Shown: positions 1 through 4,892, numbered from the stretch's first letter. The stretch is DNA of 5,329 bases from Clostridia bacterium (GCA_024682015.1 JAIKZT010000053.1:1-5329); one strand, 5' to 3'. Translations and numbers: made by a program. The notes: generated by a model from the letters alone, not told the origin.

Positions 1-447
1 GTCCAGAAAGACCTGTTTGGTTTCGTCGTCCAGTTCCAGGCCGCCGATCTTCAGTGCCTTCGGACGCTCTGACCCGCCTCCCAGCTGCATGTAGCGCCGC
101 AGCGCGGAACGCACGCGCGCCGTCACCTCCGCGGGATTGAACGGCTTTGTGATGTAATCGTCCGCGCCGACGTTCAGGCCGAGGATCTTGTCGGAATCCT
201 CCCCCTTGGCCGTGATCAGGATGACGGGCACGTTGCTCTTTTCGCGCAGCTTCACCATGGCGGTGATCCCATCCATCTTCGGCATCATGATGTCCATGAG
301 CACGAGATGGACCTCTTCCCTTTCCAGTACTTCCAGCGCCTGCAGGCCATCGAAGGCTTCCAGCAGCCGGTAGTTCGGATCCGTCAGGTAGATCTTCAGC
401 GCGTTGACGATGTCCCTGTCGTCGTCGCAGATGAGTATGCTATACAT
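1..447 (-). CDS. OmpR-family response regulator, N-terminal 149 residues (3' end outside window)
   Basis: This is the receiver half of a two-component DNA-binding response regulator. It would take a phosphate from a partner histidine kinase and change promoter binding; the partner is not in the window. The translation starts MYSILICDDD and shows the full receiver set: acidic cluster D8-D9, phospho-acceptor D52 in LVLMDIMMPKMDG, T79 in VILITAKG, and K101 in DDYITKPFNP. The receiver ends near residue 118. A linker (LGGGSERPKALKIGGLELDD) then begins the first strands typical of the OmpR/PhoB winged-helix output domain, which the window edge cuts off. The family is usually about 225-240 aa. The ATG at 447 is chosen because it has a strong Shine-Dalgarno (GAAAGGGG) 6 nt upstream and matches the family N-terminus. 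The sequence resembles VanR-like regulators common in Firmicutes, but its target and signal cannot be read from here. The family call is secure; the specific role is unknown. Confidence 0.95.
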   Translation of the reverse strand, partial: MYSILICDDDRDIVNALKIYLTDPNYRLLEAFDGLQALEVLEREEVHLVLMDIMMPKMDGITAMVKLREKSNVPVILITAKGEDSDKILGLNVGADDYITKPFNPAEVTARVRSALRRYMQLGGGSERPKALKIGGLELDDETKQVFLD

Positions 448-452
448 AAGTA

Positions 453-459
453 CCCCTTT
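453..459 (-). promoter_or_regulatory. Ribosome binding site of the response regulator gene
   Basis: On the minus strand the sequence CTTTGAAAGGGGTACTTATG places AAAGGGG about 6 nt before the ATG, which fixes the start. Its core TTGAAAGGG (462-454) is complementary to a segment of the short upstream transcript at 612-604, so this site may be a regulatory target as well as an initiation signal. Confidence 0.8.
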
Positions 460-508
460 CAAAGATTATGATACCCGCATGGCGTTTAAGAAAAAACGGG
501 TCAAGTCC

Positions 509-524
509 TTAAGAATTCTTTAAG
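509..524. promoter_or_regulatory. TTAAG direct repeats with 11-bp period, possible OmpR-family operator
   Basis: TTAAG occurs at 509-513 and 520-524, exactly 11 bp (one helical turn) apart, and again at 486-490. The pair sits in a near palindrome centred on GAATTC, CTTAAGAATTCTTTAAG. Direct repeats at one-turn spacing are the usual binding geometry for OmpR/PhoB-family dimers, and the adjacent gene encodes such a regulator, so autoregulation is a reasonable inference. The repeats lie just downstream of the -10 element at 528-533, a position that would favour repression from that promoter. No consensus for this regulator is known to me, and short AT-rich repeats can arise by chance. Confidence 0.35.
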
Positions 525-527
525 TCC

Positions 528-536
528 ATTATACCA
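528..536 (-). promoter_or_regulatory. Extended -10 promoter proximal to the response regulator gene
   Basis: The minus strand reads TGGTATAAT, a perfect -10 hexamer (533-528) with the extended TG motif one base upstream. The matching -35 region is GC-rich with no TTGACA-like hexamer, so this would depend on the extended -10 or on an activator. Transcription would begin near 521, giving a leader of about 75 nt that lacks the upstream terminator. It could therefore transcribe the regulator gene independently of the promoter at 675-647. Confidence 0.5.
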
Positions 537-560
537 TCGATGAGATGGGGCCGCGCCGCG

Positions 561-600
561 TAAAAAGCCCGACCCCAAAAGCAACAAAACGGGTCGGGCT
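561..600 (-). terminator. Intrinsic terminator in front of the response regulator gene
   Basis: AGCCCGACCC and GGGTCGGGCT form a perfect 10-bp stem (600-591 with 575-566) around a 15-nt loop, followed on the minus strand by TTTTTA (566-561). The plus-strand flank has no T-run, so it terminates minus-strand RNA. The nearest upstream minus-strand promoter is only about 50 bp away, which makes this either the end of a small RNA or a leader attenuator. Confidence 0.85.
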
Positions 601-640
601 CTCTTGAAAGGGAACGAGTTATGAGGGATTTGTTAACTCT
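561..640 (-). ncRNA. Candidate ~80-nt small RNA or terminated leader
   Basis: A strong predicted promoter (675-647) would start RNA at about A640, and an intrinsic terminator ends it at about 561. The predicted RNA has a 5' hairpin of 6 bp (GAGUUA/UAACUC, 639-634 with 621-616) whose 12-nt loop contains UCCCUC, a single-stranded linker containing UUCCCUUUCAAGAG, and the terminator hairpin. There is no start codon with a ribosome binding site inside. C-rich unpaired motifs are known in Firmicute regulatory RNAs such as RoxS/RsaE, where they pair with Shine-Dalgarno sequences; that comparison is by analogy, not homology. The linker is complementary to the ribosome binding site of the next gene. 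Alternatively this is the 5' leader of the regulator mRNA with an attenuator. I do not recognise the RNA as a known family. Confidence 0.55.
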
Positions 641-646
641 GGCATA

Positions 647-675
647 ATATTACACTACGTTTCCCTGGATGTCAA
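647..675 (-). promoter_or_regulatory. Strong sigma-70/SigA-type promoter with AT-rich UP region
   Basis: On the minus strand TTGACA (675-670) and TAATAT (652-647) are separated by exactly 17 bp. Immediately upstream, about 676-712, is an almost pure A/T stretch with A- and T-tracts (AAAAATATTTTATATAAATG) that matches the character of an UP element. The -35 is perfect and the -10 matches consensus at five of six bases. The predicted start is about 640. Confidence 0.8.
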
Positions 676-767
676 TACTTATTTTTACATTTATATAAAA
701 TATTTTTCAACATGATCGATAAGCGACCGTACTTCAGAGGGAAAGGCATGCGCAGCTCTCTTATAAT

Positions 768-1367
768 ATGCCGCAGGGCGGGCAGGCGTGACAAACTCTG
801 AAGAGATCGTCTGCGGACCCGTTTTTCGAGCGTAATAAGTTTCGGACGCGCGCTCAGGCGCTGCGGCGGAGCGGTGTCTGAGACCGTGTTTCGCCAAGAC
901 GAAACCGGCCGAGTTCGCGGAGCTGCGCCGAAACTTCACGCGAGGAAAAACGCTGCTCCGCCAGATCTCTGAAGGTGCGGAACGCATGCGCTTCCTGCGG
1001 TTTCATGCGCTGATCATATGCCGCAGGACGGGCAGGCGCGACAAACTCTGAAGAGATCGTCTGCGGACCCGTTTTTCGAGCGTAATAAGTTTCGGACGCG
1101 CGCTCAGGCGCTGCGGCGTAGCAGTGTCTGAGGACGCGTTTCGCAAAGACGAAACCGGCCGAGTTCGCGAAGCTGCGCCGAAACTTCACGCGAAGAAAAA
1201 CGCCGGCCCGCCAGATCTCTGAAGGTGCGGAACGCTTGCGCTCCCTGCGGCTTCCTCCTCTGATCATGTGCCGCAGGGCAGGCAAGCGGGACAGACTCTG
1301 AAGAGATCGTCTGCGGACCCGTTTTTCGAGCGTAATAAGTTTCGGACGCGCGCTCAGGCGCTGCGGC
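768..1367. repeat. Tandem repeat array, exact 250-bp period, about 2.4 copies
   Basis: Units begin at 768, 1018 and 1268, the last truncated near 1367. A 78-bp core (790-867, 1040-1117, 1290-1367) is identical in the first two units and has one change in the third. The remaining 172 bp of units 1 and 2 differ by roughly 22 substitutions and no indels. Each complete unit carries a small conserved hairpin (GTTTCG/CGAAAC at 888-905 and 1138-1155). A degraded remnant of the preceding unit end may lie at about 738-767. Open frames of 98, 173 and 114 codons cross the array on the minus strand, but 250 is not a multiple of three, so each frame is read in a different phase in successive units, and none has a convincing start. 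I treat the array as non-coding. It fills the gap between the tRNA operon terminator and the next promoter. Its function is unknown. Confidence 0.9.
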
Positions 1368-1380
1368 AGGTCCACCGCAG

Positions 1381-1411
1381 CAAAAGAAAAGGACCGCCTT
1401 TGCGATCCTTT
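1381..1411 (-). terminator. Intrinsic terminator of the tRNA operon
   Basis: The minus strand forms AAGGATCGC/GCGGTCCTT (1410-1402 with 1397-1389) with one G-T pair and a 4-nt loop, extendable by an A-T pair, followed by TTCTTTTG. It starts 5 nt after the CCA of tRNA-Phe. A second 7-bp hairpin (GCTGCGG/CCGCAGC, 1360-1381) follows directly and overlaps the end of the 250-bp repeat array. Confidence 0.85.
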
Positions 1412-1415
1412 CTCG

Positions 1416-1491
1416 TGGTGCCCAGGGCCGGAATCGAACCAGCCACACGTAAATTTTCAGTCTACTGCTCTACCGACTGAGCTACCTGGGC
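1416..1491 (-). tRNA. tRNA-Phe (GAA)
   Basis: A 76-nt cloverleaf with acceptor GCCCAGG/CCTGGGC, discriminator A and encoded CCA. The anticodon arm is GTAGA-CTGAAAA-TTTAC, giving anticodon GAA, with one G-T wobble. The T arm GCTGG-TTCGATT-CCGGC also has one wobble pair. It is the last tRNA of the operon, directly before the terminator. Confidence 0.95.
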
Positions 1492-1502
1492 ATATGCGGT
1501 TG

Positions 1503-1579
1503 TGGTGGGCCCTCCGGGACTTGAACCCAGAACCTGCCTGTTATGAGCCGGATGCTCTAACCGATTGAGCTAAGGGCCC
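1503..1579 (-). tRNA. tRNA with CAT anticodon (elongator Met, or Ile2), weak anticodon stem
   Basis: A 77-nt cloverleaf with acceptor GGGCCCT/AGGGCCC, discriminator A and encoded CCA. The loop CTCATAA gives anticodon CAT. The normal 1-72 G-C pair argues against an initiator tRNA, which lacks that pair in bacteria. Elongator Met is the likeliest identity, but tRNA-Ile2, read with lysidine at position 34, cannot be excluded by eye. The anticodon stem is TCCGG against CAGGC: positions 27-43 (T-C) and 30-40 (G-A) do not pair, leaving only three Watson-Crick pairs. The rest of the molecule looks intact. Confidence 0.9.
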
Positions 1580-1588
1580 GAAAGTCTA

Positions 1589-1665
1589 TGGTCGGGGTGA
1601 CAGGATTTGAACCTGCGGCCCTCTGCTCCCAAAGCAGATGCGCTACCAAACTGCGCTACACCCCG
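1589..1665 (-). tRNA. tRNA-Pro (TGG)
   Basis: A 77-nt cloverleaf with acceptor CGGGGTG/CACCCCG, anticodon arm TCTGC-TTTGGGA-GCAGA (anticodon TGG), discriminator A and encoded CCA. A TGG anticodon can usually serve most proline codons. Confidence 0.96.
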
Positions 1666-1673
1666 AAAGAGAT

Positions 1674-1749
1674 TGGCAGGGGCAGAAGGACTTGAACCCT
1701 CGGCACGCGGTTTTGGAGACCGCTGCTCTACCAACTGAGCTATACCCCT
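1674..1749 (-). tRNA. tRNA-Trp (CCA)
   Basis: A 76-nt cloverleaf with acceptor AGGGGTA/TGCCCCT (one T-G pair) and anticodon arm GCGGT-CTCCAAA-ACCGC (anticodon CCA). The G73 discriminator is the expected one for bacterial tRNA-Trp. CCA is encoded. Confidence 0.96.
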
Positions 1750-1784
1750 GTGTTTTCCCTCCAGGTGTGCTGCCATAAAAGATA

Positions 1785-1876
1785 TGGCGGAGAAGATGGG
1801 ATTTGAACCCATGCGGCCCTAAACGAACCCTAACGGTTTAGCAAACCGTCCTCTTCAGCCACTTGAGTACTTCTCC
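1785..1876 (-). tRNA. tRNA-Ser (GCT)
   Basis: A 92-nt class II tRNA with acceptor GGAGAAG/CTTCTCC, anticodon arm ACGGT-TTGCTAA-ACCGT (anticodon GCT) and a long variable arm of about 20 nt. The discriminator is G and CCA is encoded. It reads the AGC/AGT serine codons. Confidence 0.96.
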
Positions 1877-1916
1877 GTGCTGATGCATATTATGGCGGTG
1901 GTATGCGGAAAGGCTT

Positions 1917-2005
1917 TGGCGGAGAGAGTGGGATTCGAACCCACGGCCCCTTTCGGAGTCGCTGGTTTTCAAGACCAGTTCCTTAAACCGCTCGGACATC
2001 TCTCC
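1917..2005 (-). tRNA. tRNA-Ser (TGA)
   Basis: An 89-nt class II tRNA with acceptor GGAGAGA/TCTCTCC, anticodon arm CTGGT-CTTGAAA-ACCAG (anticodon TGA), a long variable arm closed by CTCC/GGGG-type pairs, discriminator G and encoded CCA. It reads TCN serine codons and complements the GCT isoacceptor next to it. Confidence 0.96.
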
Positions 2006-2023
2006 GCAAGTAGGTTCAGCATT

Positions 2024-2099
2024 TGGTGACCCATCCGAGACTCGAACTCGGGACACCTTGATTAAAAGTCAAGTGCTCTGCCACCTGAGCTAATGGGTC
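2024..2099 (-). tRNA. tRNA-Lys (TTT)
   Basis: A 76-nt cloverleaf with acceptor GACCCAT/ATGGGTC, a perfectly paired anticodon arm CTTGA-CTTTTAA-TCAAG (anticodon TTT), T arm CCGAG/CTCGG, discriminator A and encoded CCA. Only 3 nt separate it from the upstream tRNA-Gln. Confidence 0.96.
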
Positions 2100-2102
2100 A
2101 CA

Positions 2103-2177
2103 TGGCTGGGGTAGCAGGATTTGAACCTACGCATGACGGAGTCAAAGTCCGTTGCCTTACCGCTTGGCTATACCCCA
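2103..2177 (-). tRNA. tRNA-Gln (TTG)
   Basis: A 75-nt cloverleaf with acceptor TGGGGTA/TACCCCA, anticodon arm ACGGA-CTTTGAC-TCCGT (anticodon TTG), discriminator G and encoded CCA. The T-A first acceptor pair is typical of bacterial tRNA-Gln. Confidence 0.96.
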
Positions 2178-2185
2178 CTGTTGAT

Positions 2186-2262
2186 TGGTGAGCCCAGGGG
2201 GATTCGAACCTCCGACACACGGTTTAGAAGACCGTTGCTCTATCCAACTGAGCTATGAGCCC
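2186..2262 (-). tRNA. tRNA-Arg (TCT)
   Basis: A 77-nt cloverleaf with anticodon arm ACGGT-CTTCTAA-ACCGT (anticodon TCT), discriminator A and encoded CCA. It reads AGA/AGG codons. The acceptor GGGCTCA/TGGGCTC contains two G-T pairs, and the T stem GGAGG/CCCCC has an unpaired A-C at 51-63. Otherwise it is normal. Confidence 0.94.
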
Positions 2263-2297
2263 ACGATACGCCGGCTGCGTTTTCGCCGGCCTTTATA

Positions 2298-2371
2298 TGG
2301 AGCGGATGATGAGAATCGAACTCACGCTATCAGCTTGGAAGGCTGAAGTTCTACCATTGAACTACATCCGC
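2298..2371 (-). tRNA. tRNA-Gly (TCC)
   Basis: A 74-nt cloverleaf with acceptor GCGGATG/CATCCGC, anticodon arm TCAGC-CTTCCAA-GCTGA (anticodon TCC), the T discriminator usual for bacterial tRNA-Gly, and encoded CCA. Confidence 0.96.
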
Positions 2372-2376
2372 AAGGT

Positions 2377-2451
2377 TGGAGCGGAAGACGAGATTCGAAC
2401 TCGCGACCCTCGCCTTGGCAAGGCGATGCTCTACCCCTGAGCCACTTCCGC
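2377..2451 (-). tRNA. tRNA-Gly (GCC)
   Basis: A 75-nt cloverleaf with acceptor GCGGAAG/CTTCCGC, anticodon arm TCGCC-TTGCCAA-GGCGA (anticodon GCC), discriminator T and encoded CCA. It lies 5 nt from the TCC isoacceptor; together they cover all four glycine codons. Confidence 0.96.
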
Positions 2452-2458
2452 ATAAAAA

Positions 2459-2543
2459 TGGTGGAGGGAGATGGATTTGAACCATCGAAAGCTAAGCTAA
2501 CGGATTTACAGTCCGCTCCCTTTGGCCACTCGGGAATCCCTCC
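2459..2543 (-). tRNA. tRNA-Tyr (GTA)
   Basis: An 85-nt class II tRNA, as expected for bacterial tRNA-Tyr, with a long variable arm. The acceptor is GGAGGGA/TCCCTCC and the anticodon arm GCGGA-CTGTAAA-TCCGT (anticodon GTA) has one G-T pair. The discriminator is A and CCA is encoded. Confidence 0.96.
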
Positions 2544-2551
2544 ACATTGGT

Positions 2552-2626
2552 TGGAGCTGGCGATCGGAGTCGAACCAACAACCTGCTGATTACAAATCAG
2601 CTGCTCTGCCATTGAGCCACGCCAGC
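2552..2626 (-). tRNA. tRNA-Thr (TGT)
   Basis: A 75-nt cloverleaf with acceptor GCTGGCG/CGCCAGC, anticodon arm GCTGA-TTTGTAA-TCAGC (anticodon TGT) and encoded CCA. The discriminator is T, the base at 73. The T stem GTTGG/CCGAT uses two G-T pairs. Confidence 0.96.
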
Positions 2627-2650
2627 AAAACGCTATTCAGTTTTGTTGGA

Positions 2651-2680
2651 AGAAGATAGTGGCTTACGCCACTATCTTCT
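2651..2680 (-). other. Perfect 13-bp hairpin between tRNA-Asp and tRNA-Thr
   Basis: AGAAGATAGTGGC and GCCACTATCTTCT pair perfectly over 13 bp with a 4-nt loop (GTAA on the minus strand). It occupies the longest spacer of the tRNA operon (60 nt, 2627-2686). No T-run follows on either strand, so it is not a standard terminator. It may be a double-stranded processing site in the tRNA precursor, or a partial terminator that reduces expression of the 13 tRNAs downstream. A smaller hairpin (GCCGGC/GCCGGC, 2270-2290) sits in the Arg-Gly spacer. Confidence 0.6.
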
Positions 2681-2686
2681 CGCAGT

Positions 2687-2763
2687 TGGCGACCCGAACC
2701 GGGCTCGAACCGGTGACCTCCAGCGTGACAGGCTGGCATTCTAACCAACTGAACTACCGGGCC
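2687..2763 (-). tRNA. tRNA-Asp (GTC)
   Basis: A 77-nt cloverleaf with acceptor GGCCCGG/TCGGGTC (two G-T pairs), a perfectly paired anticodon arm CCAGC-CTGTCAC-GCTGG (anticodon GTC), the G discriminator expected for tRNA-Asp, and encoded CCA. Confidence 0.96.
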
Positions 2764-2773
2764 GTGTGTGGGA

Positions 2774-2849
2774 TGGTGGGCGTAGCAGGGCTCGAACCTA
2801 CGACCCTCTGCTTGTAAGGCAGATGCTCTCCCAGCTGAGCTATACGCCC
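2774..2849 (-). tRNA. tRNA-Val (TAC), first gene of the tRNA operon
   Basis: A 76-nt cloverleaf with acceptor GGGCGTA/TACGCCC, anticodon arm TCTGC-CTTACAA-GCAGA (anticodon TAC), discriminator A and encoded CCA. It starts about 30 nt downstream of the predicted transcription start. Confidence 0.96.
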
Positions 2850-2886
2850 GCCCAGTGCTTCGCTTTTTTGCTCGGCACACTATAGA

Positions 2887-2915
2887 ATTATACAGATGGA
2901 ACCCCTATCTGTCAA
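2887..2915 (-). promoter_or_regulatory. Consensus promoter of the 15-gene tRNA operon
   Basis: The minus strand has TTGACA (2915-2910), a 17-bp spacer and TATAAT (2892-2887), matching consensus perfectly. The upstream 35 bp is rich in A- and T-tracts, suggesting an UP element. Transcription should start near 2880. The promoter lies about 70 nt after the yigZ stop. I see no intrinsic terminator between yigZ and this promoter, so some read-through from hflX-yigZ is possible. Confidence 0.92.
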
Positions 2916-2985
2916 CAACTATTTTCAAAAGTTATCGAAAAGTTTTTGACAGCCTCCTTGCCGCCACCCCTCGGGCTGCATATAT

Positions 2986-3603
2986 CTACAGCACCTTATG
3001 CTCCACGTCCCCGATGATCGCCTTTCCCGCAGAAAGTTCCATCATCAGCGCCTTTACCTTCTCTTCGTCTTCCATATCCATGGAAAGGAGCAGGCAGACG
3101 GAATCCGTATATTCGGTGCCTTCGATCGTGAACGGAGAGTCCTTTTCGAGATTCTGGACCTTGCCCAGGAGCGTGTAAGGCAGGGTAACGCGGAAAGACG
3201 CGACGTCCTTCACCTGATGCGTGCCGGCCGCTTCGAGCGCCAGCTTCGCGGACGACGTGTACGCCCGCACGAGGCCGCCCGTGCCGAGCTTGATGCCGCC
3301 GAAATAGCGGGTCACGACGCAGACGACGTTCGTCAGTCCTTCCCTTTCCAGCATCTGCAGCATCGGCGGGCCGGACGTGCCCTGGGGCTCGCCGTCGTCG
3401 GACGTCCACTTCAGTTCGCTCTTTTCTCCCACGATAAAAGAGGGGACGTTGTGGGTGGCGTCCCTGTAGCGCGCCCGCACGGAAGCGATGAAGGTGTCCG
3501 CCTCCTCCTTCGAACAGACGTGCGCGATGTGAGCGATGAAGCGGGAGCGGTCGATGACCTGTTCCGCGCTGGCCTCCTTGGCAACGGTCGTATAGCGTAT
3601 CAT
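2986..3603 (-). CDS. yigZ: YigZ/YvyE family protein (IMPACT family, UPF0029)
   Basis: A 205-residue cytoplasmic protein of normal length for the family. Conserved blocks are DATHNVPSFIVG (48-59), SDDGEPQGTSGPPM (68-81) and VTRYFGGIKLGTGGLVRAY (97-115). These mark the N-terminal UPF0029/IMPACT domain, with the C-terminal DUF1949-type domain following from about 138. Eukaryotic IMPACT modulates GCN2 signalling; the bacterial role is not firmly established. The ATG at 3603 overlaps the hflX stop as ATGA, indicating translational coupling. A usable AGGAG lies 11 nt upstream inside the hflX coding sequence. The gene ends in TAG, and no terminator is evident before the tRNA promoter. Pairing with a ribosome-associated GTPase suggests a translation-linked job, but that is inference. 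Confidence 0.95.
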   Translation of the reverse strand: MIRYTTVAKEASAEQVIDRSRFIAHIAHVCSKEEADTFIASVRARYRDATHNVPSFIVGEKSELKWTSDDGEPQGTSGPPMLQMLEREGLTNVVCVVTRYFGGIKLGTGGLVRAYTSSAKLALEAAGTHQVKDVASFRVTLPYTLLGKVQNLEKDSPFTIEGTEYTDSVCLLLSMDMEDEEKVKALMMELSAGKAIIGDVEHKVL

Positions 3604-4892
3604 CGGACGATAAACTCCTGGTAGCGGCTGCGGTCCGCCTCGCCGAGCATCACGCGAAGGCGTGTGCCCTCCTCTTCGTAGCGCACGGACAGCGGCGTCT
3701 GCTTCTCTTGGATGGCGCTGGCCACGGCGCCCTTGCTGTAGGGGATGAGCAGCTCCACTTCCCGCAAACCCGCGAACAGGCCGTCCCGGATCTTCTGCAG
3801 AAAGGCGTCGTACCCTTCCCCGGTCTTCGTCGAGATGAGCAGGCTGTCCTTACCGCCGGACAGCAGCAGGTCCTGGCGCTGCTCCTCCGTCAGCAGATCC
3901 GCCTTGTTGTAGACGGTAATGACGGGCTTTCCGTCCGCGCCGAGCTCGCGAATGACCTTCCGCGTGACCTCCGTCTGGAAATCGTGACCCTCGAACCCCG
4001 CGTCCACGACGTGGATGAGCAGATCCGCGTACGTGAGTTCCTCCAGTGTCGCCTTGAACGCGTCCACGAGCGCGTGCGGCAGCCGGCTGACGAACCCGAC
4101 GGTATCGATGAGCAGAAAACTGCACCGGTCATCGAGCGACACGAGCCGCTGGGCGGTATCGAGCGTCGCAAACAGCATGTCCTTCTCGAAGACCTGCTTC
4201 TCTTCCTTGCCGGAAAGGCTCAAAAGGCGGTTCATGATGGACGATTTGCCCGCGTTCGTGTAGCCCACGAGCGCCGCAATGGGCAGCTCCGACTTTTCCC
4301 GGCGGGAGCGCTGCACGGCGCGCACCTGTTTGACCCGCGCGATCTCCCGGCGGATCTCGTCGCAGCGCGCCTGGATGTGGCGCCGGTCCGTCTCCAGCTT
4401 CTTTTCGCCCGGGCCTCTCGTTCCGATGCCGCCGCCGAGGCGCGACAGAGACTTGCCGAAACCCAGCAATCGCGGCATGCGATACTGCAGCTGTGCCATC
4501 TCCACCTGAAGCTTGCCTTCCATGGAACTGGCTCTGTCCGCGAAGATGTCGAGGATGAGGATCGTCCGGTCGATGACCCGGCAATCGCACGCATCCTCGA
4601 TGTTGCGCAGCTGCATGCCCGACAGCTCGTCGTTGAACACGATCAGGTCCGCCTCCATGTTCCGTCTCAGCTCGGCGAGCTCTTCCAGCTTGCCCTTTCC
4701 GATCAGCGTGGCCGCGTTCGCCTTTTCCGCGTTCTGGACCATTATGCCCAGCACCTCAATGCCCGCGGCCTCCGCCAGCCCTTCCAGTTCCTTCATGGAA
4801 TAGGAAATATCCTCGCCCAGCGATAGCCCGACGAGGATGGCTCTGTATTCTTCTCTTTCCACGACGGTGCCGTCGTCCTGAATGCGTATCAT
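3600..4892 (-). CDS. hflX: Ribosome-associated GTPase HflX
   Basis: A 430-residue GTPase of normal HflX length. Known HflX proteins bind the 50S subunit and split stalled or stressed 70S ribosomes; some family members affect macrolide and lincosamide tolerance. The N-terminal HflX domain (about 1-150) ends in the glycine-rich signature GGGIGTRGPGEKKLETDRR (153-171). A helical linker leads to the G domain: G1 GYTNAGKS (210-217), G2 FATLDTAQR (241-249, where many relatives have FATLDPTTR), G3 DTVGF (263-267), G4 NKADL (329-333), and G5 near STKTGEG (354-360). I use the ATG at 4892. An in-frame TTG at 4901 would add three residues, and a TAA lies just upstream of it. Neither start has a clear Shine-Dalgarno, so initiation may be weak or regulated. 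The stop overlaps yigZ by 4 nt. The gene follows hslU after a 200-nt gap. Codon use is GC-rich, and a long antisense frame is only its shadow. Confidence 0.96.
   Translation of the reverse strand: MIRIQDDGTVVEREEYRAILVGLSLGEDISYSMKELEGLAEAAGIEVLGIMVQNAEKANAATLIGKGKLEELAELRRNMEADLIVFNDELSGMQLRNIEDACDCRVIDRTILILDIFADRASSMEGKLQVEMAQLQYRMPRLLGFGKSLSRLGGGIGTRGPGEKKLETDRRHIQARCDEIRREIARVKQVRAVQRSRREKSELPIAALVGYTNAGKSSIMNRLLSLSGKEEKQVFEKDMLFATLDTAQRLVSLDDRCSFLLIDTVGFVSRLPHALVDAFKATLEELTYADLLIHVVDAGFEGHDFQTEVTRKVIRELGADGKPVITVYNKADLLTEEQRQDLLLSGGKDSLLISTKTGEGYDAFLQKIRDGLFAGLREVELLIPYSKGAVASAIQEKQTPLSVRYEEEGTRLRVMLGEADRSRYQEFIVR

Noticed and set aside
188..373. 61-codon plus-strand open frame
   Set aside because: It is antisense to the receiver domain of the response regulator and low in complexity (serine-rich).
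768..1367. Insertion sequence or integrated element next to the tRNA-Phe 3' end
   Set aside because: No transposase or integrase is present, no duplicated tRNA-Phe 3' fragment is seen, and the structure is a simple in-register tandem repeat.
691..1448. Three overlapping minus-strand open frames (98, 173 and 114 codons) with shared segments such as SSREVSAQLREL
   Set aside because: They arise from the 250-bp repeat read in shifting phase; the period is not a multiple of three, two frames overlap each other, one runs into tRNA-Phe and the terminator, and none has a good ribosome binding site.
1268..2880. Several open frames of 60-96 codons across the tRNA region on both strands
   Set aside because: They are translations of tRNA genes; cloverleaf structures with encoded CCA explain the sequence.
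2950..2978. CAGCC/GGCTG inverted repeat after yigZ as a terminator
   Set aside because: The stem is only 5 bp with a loop of about 19 nt and is followed by TCAAAAAC, not a T-run, on the minus strand.
2998..3624. 208-codon plus-strand frame and a 137-codon minus-strand frame within yigZ
   Set aside because: Both are shadows of yigZ, whose conserved blocks are clear in its own frame.
3708..4826. 372-codon plus-strand open frame
   Set aside because: It is antisense to hflX, which has every HflX motif; the frame is a product of GC-rich codon bias and has no recognisable domain.
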